Shown one piece after another: positions 1 to 6,244 of a stretch of 8,098 nt of DNA (within the stretch, counting starts at the first letter, position 1; each line of letters begins with the position of its first letter). Origin of the DNA: Ruminococcus sp. UBA4275 (lineage in GTDB: Bacteria > Bacillota > Clostridia > Oscillospirales > Ruminococcaceae); contig DGVV01000036.1 of NCBI GenBank assembly GCA_002395085.1, forward strand, positions 1-8,098. The letters are read 5' to 3'. Both the position numbers and the translations under genes were made by a program. The notes under the pieces were generated by a model. It made no database searches. It was not told where the DNA came from and saw only the letters and a program-made list of their open reading frames with translations.

Positions 1-17
1 AGCGCCCCATTATAATC

Positions 18-112
18 ATCGCGCAGCGATACCTTTATCGACAAGATGAGCCTCCCCGTCTGACCGGAGAGGTTCATCTTGTATCAGATCATTTTTGCGC
101 ATCAGGTATCGC
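18..112. other. Structured inverted-repeat region, possible terminator of an upstream gene or small RNA
   Basis: An 18-position inverted repeat pairs 41-58 with 65-82. It has one C/A mismatch (55/68), one G/T wobble (50/73) and a 6-nt loop. A run of T follows at 92-96, eight bases after the stem. Outside it, the 9-base GCGATACCT at 26-34 is perfectly complementary to AGGTATCGC at 104-112. ATCGC at 18-22 can instead pair with GCGAT at 26-30, so two folds compete. A TATAAT lies at 11-16, but its -35 region would be outside the window. The simplest reading is the terminator of a gene that ends before the window. A short structured RNA starting near 22 is the alternative. The structure is seen in the sequence; the function is inferred. 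Confidence 0.35.
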
Positions 113-370
113 GCAGGGCAATATGCACCCAGTCGGCATACTCGCAGTTCCCCGCACGCATCAGAAGCCGCACGCGCAGAACCGGCTCACCCGCTCTGCA
201 AAATTCTCTGCGGAGATCGGTGCGGAAACAATCGCTTCCGGTCTGCTCCTTGCTGCAATCGCATCTCCGGATATTACAAACTGTAAACTGATATTATCAC
301 CATCAACCCATATAATTAACAAAATTCGGACTCCGCATTTAGAGAAAACACCAAGTATGCGCGGAACGAC
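113..370. other. Intergenic stretch without a convincing gene
   Basis: Short open frames exist on both strands, including one of 85 codons on the minus strand (161-418). None has a good ribosome binding site, a recognisable protein or typical residue composition. From about 270 the DNA becomes clearly AT-rich, as expected upstream of a promoter. The heptamer GATATTA occurs at 270-276 and again at 291-297, with TTACA/TGTAA as a small palindrome between them. This could be an operator but is equally compatible with chance in AT-rich DNA. I see no tRNA, CRISPR or mobile-element end here. Confidence 0.5.
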
Positions 371-399
371 TTGTTTTTTCCGGAAGCGTATGCTATAAT
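371..399 (+). promoter_or_regulatory. Probable sigma-A promoter for the BMP/ParB-like fusion gene
   Basis: A perfect -10 box TATAAT lies at 394-399 and is preceded by TGC (391-393), an extended -10. A weak -35 box TTGTTT sits at 371-376 with a 17-bp spacer. Transcription would start near 406, leaving a leader of about 45 nt before the ATG at 451. The -35 matches consensus only in TTG, so the extended -10 probably carries much of the recognition. Confidence 0.65.
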
Positions 400-450
400 G
401 AACCTCAGAAAGATTCAACCGACTGTTATGACTTGCGAAGGAGACTGCTC

Positions 451-2412
451 ATGTCAATTCAGGATTACGTGAAAGCACAGAAACTCGCTGAAAAACAGCG
501 CCGCCGCGCCATCTCCGACGGTAATACACCCTATCCGCTCGTGCTGGAAAAGCTGCTCCGCAAAAGCGAAGTAGAAGGACAGCTTCCGCTCGGACAAATC
601 GAAATTCCGCTCTCGCTTGTCGTCGGTACGGCTTCCGCTGACCGCACCAACGCTTTTACCTATGACTTCATGCCCCTGCTGGAATACGGCACGGAATTCA
701 GCAGCAAATGGTCTGCCCTCATTGATTCCGTGAAGGAAATCGGCATCAATGAGCCGATCAAGGTCTATGAATATATGCAGCGCTTCTATGTCGTGGAGGG
801 CAATAAGCGCGTCAGTGTCTCAAAATTCAACGGGGCTGTCACCATTTATGCCGATGTCACCCGCATCATTCCGCGGAAGGATGACTCCGAAGAATCCATT
901 GTCTACAGCGAATTCATGGAGTTTTACCGCATCGCCGGCATCTATGACATCCTGATGAAGCATCCCGGTGAATTTCCGCGCCTGATTCAGATTTTCGGCG
1001 CACCGCCGGAAGGCCAGGAGCGCACCTATGTCTGGGATGAGGAAATGCGCCGCACTGTCCGCTTCCTGTATTCCGTCTTCGAGACCCACTATATCAGCCG
1101 CGGCGGACAGCGTCTCTCTGCCATCACCACAGGCGAAGCCTTCCTGCACTTCGCGGAAATCTACGGCAAAAGACGAATGCTGAAGCTCTCCTCCCTCAAA
1201 ATGCGCCGCTACATCGACCGCATCTGGGACGAATTCCGCGTGCTGGCAGACGACCGCCCCACAAACCGCATCCTGAGCCCTACGGAGGGTTCACAGAAGC
1301 CTTCCATTGTCAAGAAGATTACGCTGCCTGTCAGCAGTTCCGTGCTGAAAATCGCCTTCATCTACCCCACAGACCCCGAACATTCCGGCTGGAGCTATAA
1401 CCATGAACTGGGCAGGCTCATCGTCTCGGAACATTTCGGCAGCGAAATCTCCACCACATCCTACATCGCAGACGCCGAACACGCTGAGGAGAAAATCAAA
1501 GAGGCAATCCACGAAGGCTGCAAGCTCATCTTCACTACCTCGCCCGTTTTCCACGCCGTCACCATGCGCATTGCGGTGTCGCATCCGGAGGTCATTCTGC
1601 TGAACTGCTCCATGAATACCACCTATAAGCAGCTCCGCACCTATTATCTGCGCATCTACGAAGCCAAATTCATCAACGGCATCATCGCAGGCTCTATGAC
1701 AGAGACCGAACGCATCGGCTACATCGCGGATTATCCCATCATCGGTACGCCGGCTTCCGTCTCCGCCTTTGCACTCGGCGTCAAGCTGGTCAATCCGCGT
1801 GCGATTGTGCATCTGGATTGGTCCACACTCGAAAACCACGATCCTGCGGAATATTTCCGCTCCAAGCAAATCGACATCATCTCTGACCGCGACATCAACA
1901 ATCCCGGCGATGACCCCGAAGCATTCCGCAATTTCGGTCTGTACGGCATCTACGGCGGCAACCATTTCCGTCTCTCCGCACCGGTCTGGAACTGGGGCAG
2001 CCTCTACGAAAATCTCGTGCGCTCCGTGCTGATCGGCGCATGGAAAAATGACAGCAATGACAATCAGACCCATGCCCTCAATTATTACTGGGGTATGTCC
2101 TCCGGCGCAATCGACGTTGCCTGCACACCCAAACTGCCCAGCGGCACAAAGCGTCTTGTGGAGATCATGCGCAAGGAAATCGCCGCCAACCACTATAACC
2201 CCTTTACCGGCATTCTCTATGAACGTTCCGGTCAGTGCGTTGTGCCGGCTGACGAAACGCTTTCCATCGAGGAAATCCTCAATATCAACTGGCTGCCCGA
2301 TAATGTCTGGGGACGCATCCCCGCCGTGGAGGAGCTTGCACCCAAATTCCGGGATTTCGCACGCTGGCACGCCCTTACCCCCGATTCCGATTCGGAAACC
2401 GCTTCCAACTGA
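451..2412 (+). CDS. Cytoplasmic BMP-family binding-protein domain fused to an N-terminal ParB-like module
   Basis: 653 residues. The start is ATG 451, with AAGGAG at 438-443 seven bases upstream; an in-frame TTG at 433 overlaps the region of that site and is less likely. The C-terminal part (about 299-600) reads as a BMP / PBP1-type domain, the family of purine-nucleoside binding lipoproteins. It shows KIAFIYPTDPEHSGWSYNHE (from 300), YEAKFINGIIAGSM (403-416) followed by IGYIADYPI (422-430), and APVWNWGSLYENLV (510-523). Residues about 88-140 resemble a ParB/sulfiredoxin-like fold: GINEPIKVYEY (98-108), then VVEGNKRVSV (114-123), where EGNKR sits where ParB-like proteins carry the GERR/GNHR box. 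Residues 141-295 look helical and unassigned. There is no signal peptide, lipobox or membrane segment, and no ABC permease or ATPase gene nearby, so transport is doubtful. A cytoplasmic ligand sensor or regulator is my inference. Automated annotation would probably call it a BMP-family ABC transporter substrate-binding protein. Confidence 0.8.
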   Translation: MSIQDYVKAQKLAEKQRRRAISDGNTPYPLVLEKLLRKSEVEGQLPLGQIEIPLSLVVGTASADRTNAFTYDFMPLLEYGTEFSSKWSALIDSVKEIGINEPIKVYEYMQRFYVVEGNKRVSVSKFNGAVTIYADVTRIIPRKDDSEESIVYSEFMEFYRIAGIYDILMKHPGEFPRLIQIFGAPPEGQERTYVWDEEMRRTVRFLYSVFETHYISRGGQRLSAITTGEAFLHFAEIYGKRRMLKLSSLKMRRYIDRIWDEFRVLADDRPTNRILSPTEGSQKPSIVKKITLPVSSSVLKIAFIYPTDPEHSGWSYNHELGRLIVSEHFGSEISTTSYIADAEHAEEKIKEAIHEGCKLIFTTSPVFHAVTMRIAVSHPEVILLNCSMNTTYKQLRTYYLRIYEAKFINGIIAGSMTETERIGYIADYPIIGTPASVSAFALGVKLVNPRAIVHLDWSTLENHDPAEYFRSKQIDIISDRDINNPGDDPEAFRNFGLYGIYGGNHFRLSAPVWNWGSLYENLVRSVLIGAWKNDSNDNQTHALNYYWGMSSGAIDVACTPKLPSGTKRLVEIMRKEIAANHYNPFTGILYERSGQCVVPADETLSIEEILNINWLPDNVWGRIPAVEELAPKFRDFARWHALTPDSDSETASN

Positions 2413-2434
2413 CAGCTTGTAAATAAAAATGAAA

Positions 2435-2453
2435 ACCGGCTGTGCAGGCCGGT
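2435..2453. other. Short hairpin between the fusion gene and the phosphoesterase gene
   Basis: ACCGGC (2435-2440) pairs with GCCGGT (2448-2453) across a 7-nt loop. No T run follows on the + strand, so it is a poor terminator for the upstream gene. Read-through into the phosphoesterase 66 nt downstream is likely. On the minus strand it would be followed by a T-rich tract, but no minus-strand gene is evident. It may be an RNA-processing or stability element. Confidence 0.3.
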
Positions 2454-2478
2454 GCTTGAAATGAAAGGGAAGAAAAAT

Positions 2479-3117
2479 ATGAAAATCATGGTTATGTCGG
2501 ATGTGGAATCCAAATATATCTGGGACCACTATCAGCCCGGAATGCTCAGCGGGCTGGACCTCGTCATTTCCTGCGGTGACCTGCATCCGCAGTATCTCTC
2601 CTTCGTGGAGACCTTTGCCAATGTCCCGCTGCTCTATATTCACGGTAACCATGACGAGAAATATAAGGTCATGCCGCCGGAGGGCTGCGAATGCATCGAG
2701 GACAGCGTGTATGTCCACAACGGCATCCGCATCCTCGGTCTCGGCGGCTCGATGCGCTACCGCGCCGGCGCATTTCAGTATTCCGAGCGCGAAATGGCAA
2801 AGCGCATCCGGAAGCTGCGGCTGCGCCTCAAACTCTGCGGCGGATTCGATATACTGGTCACACACGCCCCCATGCGCGGCTTCCATGACGGCGAAGACCT
2901 CTGCCATACCGGCTTTGAAGTCTTCCGCGAACTGATCGACGAATTTCAGCCGAAGCTCTTTCTGCACGGTCATGTCCACATGAATTACGGTATGCGCACC
3001 CCGCGGCAGGATGTCTACGGCAAAACCGTGGTCATCAATGCCTACCGCACCCACACCTTCGATTTTGAAGAAACCATCGCCGCTGCCGCGCCCGAACAAA
3101 GCATCATCGTCCGATGA
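2479..3117 (+). CDS. Calcineurin-like metallophosphoesterase
   Basis: 212 residues, cytoplasmic. The start ATG 2479 follows an AAAGGGA site at 2464-2470; an upstream GTG (2452) and ATG (2461) lack one. Metal-binding blocks of the calcineurin-like superfamily are in order: SDVES (7-11, Asp8), GDLH (33-36, Asp34), GNHDE (56-60, with Asn57, His58, Asp59), VTHAP (127-131, His129) and GHVH (164-167). The first block normally reads DxH. Here it is DVE, so Glu10 replaces the usual His. I recall related clostridial proteins with a similar SDEE/SDVE start, so this is probably a subfamily trait and not damage. Substrate is unknown; the superfamily includes phosphodiesterases and phosphomonoesterases. 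The gene lies 66 nt after the fusion gene with no clear terminator between, so the two may be co-transcribed. Confidence 0.85.
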   Translation: MKIMVMSDVESKYIWDHYQPGMLSGLDLVISCGDLHPQYLSFVETFANVPLLYIHGNHDEKYKVMPPEGCECIEDSVYVHNGIRILGLGGSMRYRAGAFQYSEREMAKRIRKLRLRLKLCGGFDILVTHAPMRGFHDGEDLCHTGFEVFRELIDEFQPKLFLHGHVHMNYGMRTPRQDVYGKTVVINAYRTHTFDFEETIAAAAPEQSIIVR

Positions 3118-3146
3118 ATACGATGCATAAAATACAGACTTCTGCC

Positions 3147-3175
3147 TTGACAAATCAACCGCGTTGTGCTATAAT
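3147..3175 (+). promoter_or_regulatory. Consensus sigma-A promoter of the thiamine operon
   Basis: Perfect TTGACA at 3147-3152, a 17-bp spacer and perfect TATAAT at 3170-3175, preceded by TGC (3167-3169) as an extended -10. Initiation is expected near 3182, just before the riboswitch. A full consensus promoter suits a gene set controlled mainly at the attenuation step: initiation is strong and TPP decides whether RNA polymerase continues. Confidence 0.93.
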
Positions 3176-3181
3176 AAGACT

Positions 3182-3276
3182 GCTCAAAACGGGGAGCTTG
3201 TAAGCAGGCTGAGAGGAGAACGCCGGAGTTCTCGACCCGAAACCTGATTTGGATAATGCCAACGTAGGGACATACC
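3182..3276 (+). ncRNA. TPP riboswitch (THI element) aptamer
   Basis: The hallmark conserved segments are present and correctly ordered: CGGGG (3190-3194), CTGAGA (3209-3214), ACCC (3235-3238), ACCTGAT (3242-3248), then GGATAATGCC (3251-3260) and CGTAGGGA (3263-3270). P2 forms from CGGG 3190-3193 with CCCG 3236-3239. P3 forms from GCTTG 3196-3200 with CAGGC 3205-3209. An optional P3a hairpin pairs GAGAAC 3216-3221 with GTTCTC 3228-3233. P5 pairs TTGG 3249-3252 with CCAA 3259-3262, a compensatory change from the common CTGG/CCAG. I cannot find a convincing P1 between the bases before 3190 and those after 3270, which is unusual. TPP binding is expected to favour the downstream terminator and so repress the thi genes. 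Confidence 0.95.
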
Positions 3277-3289
3277 GCCTGATGAAAAC

Positions 3290-3332
3290 GGGGAAGCTGC
3301 CGATGTTGGCTGCTTCCTCTTTTATTTATTTT
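3290..3332 (+). terminator. Intrinsic terminator, expression platform of the TPP riboswitch
   Basis: The 5' arm 3290-3301 pairs with 3308-3319 around a 6-nt loop. There are 12 positions with one T/T mismatch and one G/T wobble. TTTTATTTATTTT (3320-3332) follows directly. It lies between the aptamer and thiS, the expected place for a TPP-induced attenuator. The ribosome binding site of thiS (3336-3340) is outside the hairpin, so control is probably transcriptional rather than by masking the site. Confidence 0.88.
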
Positions 3333-3346
3333 CACGGAGGTGGATT

Positions 3347-3541
3347 ATGGTTAAGGTCAACGGAAAACAGGAAGCGTTTGACGGCATGACCGTCCGCGCA
3401 ATGCTGGATGCGCTGCAGTGTCAGACTGACCGTGTGGCAGTGGAACGCAATGAAAACATCGTGCCGAAAGCACAGTATGATACCGTTATCCTTCAGGAAG
3501 GCGACCACATTGAGGTCGTCAGCTTTGTGGGCGGAGGCTGA
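3347..3541 (+). CDS. thiS: Sulfur carrier protein ThiS
   Basis: 64 residues, the usual size for this beta-grasp ubiquitin-like carrier. It opens MVKVNGKQEAF and ends SFVGGG, so the C-terminal Gly-Gly that ThiF adenylates and that becomes the thiocarboxylate is intact. QEGDHIEVVSFVGGG (50-64) is the characteristic end of the family. GGAGG at 3336-3340 precedes ATG 3347. It is the first gene behind the TPP riboswitch and is followed five bases later by thiF, its activating enzyme. In the cytoplasm it delivers sulfur to ThiG for thiazole formation. Confidence 0.95.
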   Translation: MVKVNGKQEAFDGMTVRAMLDALQCQTDRVAVERNENIVPKAQYDTVILQEGDHIEVVSFVGGG

Positions 3542-3546
3542 TTCCG

Positions 3547-4179
3547 ATGCTGACAAGAGAAGAATGGTACGCCGCACTGGCAGAACGCCACGGTGCGGAA
3601 TTGCAGAAAAAATTTGCAGATGCATCTGTTGCGGTCTGCGGTCTCGGCGGTCTCGGCTCGAATATCGCCTTTGCGCTGGCACGGGCCGGTGTGGGACACC
3701 TCAGCCTGTTTGATTTTGACTGCGTGGATGTCTCCAATCTCAACCGGCAGCAGTATTTTCCCGATCAGCTCGGCATGGAGAAAACTGCCGCGCTCTCTGA
3801 AACGCTGCGCCGCATCAACCCTTTTCTGGAGATCACTGCGCAGACCGTAAAGCTGACACCGGAAAATATTCCGGTGCTGCTGGCAGACTGCCCGTTCATC
3901 TGTGAGGCTTTTGACCGCGCCGACCAGAAAGCTATGCTGGTCAATACCGTGCTGGAACAGCTTCCGCTGGCATTTCTGGTATCGGGCAGCGGCATGGCAG
4001 GGCTTGATTCCGCAAACAGCATCCGCACGCGCAAGATCAGCAGACGGTTTTATCTCTGCGGCGACGGCACAAGCGATGTCGCAGCGGGACTTGGACTGAT
4101 CTCGGCGCGGGTCGCGGTCTGCGCGGCGCACGAAGCTAATATGATCCTGCGGCTCATTGCGGGACATACAGAAGCATAA
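3547..4179 (+). CDS. thiF: ThiS adenylyltransferase ThiF (short clostridial type)
   Basis: 210 residues of the E1-like (ThiF/MoeB/UBA) fold. It activates the ThiS C-terminus with ATP. The Rossmann nucleotide loop is GLGGLGSN (32-39). DFDCVDVSNLNRQQ (56-69) supplies the acidic residue and the Asn/Arg/Gln that contact ATP. Lys79 and Asp123 (in CEAFDRAD, 119-126) fit the remaining conserved positions. The protein is shorter than E. coli ThiF (about 250 residues) and lacks the paired CxxC zinc motifs; its six cysteines (31, 59, 115, 119, 171, 192) do not form such pairs. The segment around LCGDGTSDVAAGLGL (170-184) resembles other short clostridial ThiF proteins. The start ATG 3547 uses a GGAGG at 3533-3537 that lies inside the last codons of thiS. 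Confidence 0.9.
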   Translation: MLTREEWYAALAERHGAELQKKFADASVAVCGLGGLGSNIAFALARAGVGHLSLFDFDCVDVSNLNRQQYFPDQLGMEKTAALSETLRRINPFLEITAQTVKLTPENIPVLLADCPFICEAFDRADQKAMLVNTVLEQLPLAFLVSGSGMAGLDSANSIRTRKISRRFYLCGDGTSDVAAGLGLISARVAVCAAHEANMILRLIAGHTEA

Positions 4180-4209
4180 CCGCAAATCACTTTTGAAAGG
4201 AACATTACC

Positions 4210-4980
4210 ATGGAAAACGATACTCTGAAAATCGGCGGGCGTGAATTTCACTCCCGCTTTATCCTCGGCTCAGGCAAATATTCCCTCTCGCTGATTCAGG
4301 CAGCAGTCGAACACGCCGGCGCGGAGATCATCACCTGTGCGGTGCGCCGCGCAAATACGAAGGAGCATGAGAATATCCTCGATTTCATCCCGAAGAATGT
4401 CACGCTGCTGCCCAATACTTCCGGTGCGCGCAATGCACAGGAAGCCGTGCGCATCGCGAGACTGGCACGGGAACTTGGCTGCGGCGATTTCGTGAAAATC
4501 GAGATCATGCGCGACAGCAAATATCTGCTGCCCGATAATCAGGAGACCGTCAAGGCAACCGAAATCCTCGCAAAAGAAGGCTTTGTGGTCATGCCGTATA
4601 TGTACCCCGATCTCAACACCGCCCGCGATCTGGTGAATGCGGGTGCGGCGGCGGTCATGCCGCTTGCATCGCCCATCGGCTCGAACAAGGGGCTCGCAAC
4701 GCGCGATTTCATCCAGATTCTGATTGATGAAATCGACCTGCCGATCATTGTGGATGCAGGCATCGGCAGACCCTCTCAGGCTTGCGAGGCGATGGAAATG
4801 GGCGCAGCGGCGGTCATGTCGAATACCGCACTTGCAACCGCAGGCGACCTCCCGCTGATGGCAAGCGCCTTCAAAAAGGCGATTGAAGCGGGCAGACAGG
4901 CTTATCTCTCCGGACTCGGCAGAGTGCTGGTGCGCGGCGCATCGCCCTCTGATACACTGACCGGTTTCCTGCGCGACTGA
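4210..4980 (+). CDS. thiG: Thiazole synthase ThiG
   Basis: 256 residues, the normal length for this TIM-barrel enzyme. It builds the thiazole phosphate from deoxyxylulose 5-phosphate, dehydroglycine and ThiS-thiocarboxylate. Lys96 in DFVKIEI (93-99) is the Schiff-base lysine. The family segments FILGSGKYS (17-25), AVRR (44-47), LLPD (106-109), PLASPIGSNKGL (151-162), VDAGIGRPSQACEAMEMGAA (181-200) and SNTALATA (204-211) are all present. AAAGGA at 4196-4201 precedes ATG 4210 with an 8-base gap. It starts 30 nt after thiF and ends 13 nt before thiH, whose product supplies its dehydroglycine under anaerobic conditions. Confidence 0.96.
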   Translation: MENDTLKIGGREFHSRFILGSGKYSLSLIQAAVEHAGAEIITCAVRRANTKEHENILDFIPKNVTLLPNTSGARNAQEAVRIARLARELGCGDFVKIEIMRDSKYLLPDNQETVKATEILAKEGFVVMPYMYPDLNTARDLVNAGAAAVMPLASPIGSNKGLATRDFIQILIDEIDLPIIVDAGIGRPSQACEAMEMGAAAVMSNTALATAGDLPLMASAFKKAIEAGRQAYLSGLGRVLVRGASPSDTLTGFLRD

Positions 4981-4993
4981 GAGGAGCATCCAG

Positions 4994-6244
4994 ATGGAAA
5001 ACGAATATTATGTAGATTCCGATAAGCTCTCCGAAGCGGCACTCGCGCGCAAGCATCAGATCGAAAACGATCCGGAATGCCGCACAGACCCGATGGCATA
5101 TCTGCCGGGACAGGAGCAGATTGAATCGGATATTTTTGACAAGGTGATCTCCGCGGCGGAGAGCTATCAGCCGGAGGCGTATACCGGCAGAGATGTCGCC
5201 CGTGCGCTGCAAAAGGAGCATCTCACGGCCGAGGATTTCAAGGCGCTGCTTTCGCCTGCCGCAGAGCCGTTTCTGGAGCAGATGGCAGAGCGCGCGCGCA
5301 TCGAAACGCGGCGGCATTTCGGCAATACGGTCTATCTGTTCACGCCGCTGTACATCGCAAACTACTGTGAGAATTACTGCGTCTACTGCGGCTTCAACTG
5401 CTACAACGACATCCGCAGAATGCGCCTGACGCCGGAGCAGATCGAGCATGAGATGCAGGTCATCGCAGAGAGCGGCATGGAGGAAATCCTCATCCTGACG
5501 GGCGAAAGCCGCACGCAGAGCGATATTCAGTACATCGGGGAAGCCTGCAAGCTCGCCCGCAAATACTTCCGCATGGTCGGCATCGAAATTTATCCGGTGA
5601 ATGTTGCGGACTACCGCTATCTGCATGAATGCGGCGTCGATTACGTCACGGTTTTTCAGGAGACCTACGACCTCAAACGCTATGAGCAGCTTCATCTGCT
5701 GGGACATAAGCGCGTGTTCCCGTACCGCTTCAACGCGCAGGAACGCGCCCTCATGGGCGGAATGCGCGGCATTGCCTGTTCCGCGCTGCTGGGTCTCTCG
5801 GATTTCCGCCGCGATGCGCTCGCAAGTGCGCTGCACGTTTACTATTTGCAGCGGAAATATCCGCACGCAGAGGTTTCGCTGTCATGTCCGCGCCTGCGCC
5901 CGATCATCAACAACGGCAGGATCAATCCGCAGGATGTCGGAGAGCGGCAGCTCTGTCAGATTCTCTGTGCATACCGCATCTTCCTGCCGTTTGCAGGCAT
6001 TACAGTCTCCTCGCGTGAGAGCGAGACATTCCGCAACGGCATCGTGCGCATTGCTGCAACGAAAATCTCTGCGGGTGTCTCCACCGGCATTGGTGACCAC
6101 GAGAGCAAGTATACCGGAAAGGAGGACAGCAGCGGCGGCGACGAACAGTTTGAGATCAACGACGGCAGAAGCCTTGATAAAATGTACAGTGATATGGAAT
6201 CGGAGGGCTTGCAGCCGGTGCTGAATGACTATCTCTATGTGTGA
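4994..6244 (+). CDS. thiH: 2-iminoacetate synthase ThiH (radical SAM)
   Basis: 416 residues. A radical SAM enzyme that cleaves tyrosine to dehydroglycine (2-iminoacetate) and p-cresol for ThiG. The iron-sulfur motif CENYCVYC gives Cys125, Cys129 and Cys132 (CxxxCxxC), followed by GFNCYNDIRR typical of ThiH. GEIL-like ILILTGES (165-172), GIEIYPVN (196-203), VTVFQETY (218-225), SCPRLRP (297-303) and SAGVSTGIG (359-367) fit the family. It is somewhat longer than E. coli ThiH (377 residues), mostly through an N-terminal extension common in Firmicutes forms. GAGGAG at 4981-4986 precedes ATG 4994. The choice of ThiH rather than ThiO (glycine oxidase) points to an anaerobic lifestyle. The last 8 nt overlap the next gene. 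Confidence 0.95.
   Translation: MENEYYVDSDKLSEAALARKHQIENDPECRTDPMAYLPGQEQIESDIFDKVISAAESYQPEAYTGRDVARALQKEHLTAEDFKALLSPAAEPFLEQMAERARIETRRHFGNTVYLFTPLYIANYCENYCVYCGFNCYNDIRRMRLTPEQIEHEMQVIAESGMEEILILTGESRTQSDIQYIGEACKLARKYFRMVGIEIYPVNVADYRYLHECGVDYVTVFQETYDLKRYEQLHLLGHKRVFPYRFNAQERALMGGMRGIACSALLGLSDFRRDALASALHVYYLQRKYPHAEVSLSCPRLRPIINNGRINPQDVGERQLCQILCAYRIFLPFAGITVSSRESETFRNGIVRIAATKISAGVSTGIGDHESKYTGKEDSSGGDEQFEINDGRSLDKMYSDMESEGLQPVLNDYLYV

Noticed and set aside
161..418. 85-codon minus-strand open frame in the leader region
   Set aside because: There is no good ribosome binding site, it covers the likely promoter, and the protein is not recognisable.
433..450. TTG at 433 as the start of the BMP/ParB-like gene
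   Set aside because: The extra six residues are encoded by the ribosome binding site itself (AAGGAG 438-443), which is ideally spaced for ATG 451.
2413..2425. The AGCTTGTA octamer seen after the fusion gene, in the riboswitch and at the window end
   Set aside because: Three scattered 8-base matches at unrelated positions. One is part of the P3 helix, and no longer repeat or regular spacing supports an element.
1291..3153. A 620-codon open frame on the minus strand
   Set aside because: It runs opposite two well-supported genes that share a reading frame, crosses the gap between them, and its predicted protein has no recognisable family. GC-rich codon use in the real genes leaves few stops on the complement.
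3493..4251. A 252-codon minus-strand frame opposite thiF
   Set aside because: It lies entirely opposite thiS/thiF and the start of thiG, with a composition typical of an antisense shadow.
4871..5866. A 331-codon minus-strand frame opposite thiG and thiH
   Set aside because: It is a shadow of the radical SAM gene. The + strand product has intact motifs while this one resembles nothing and has no promoter or ribosome binding site.
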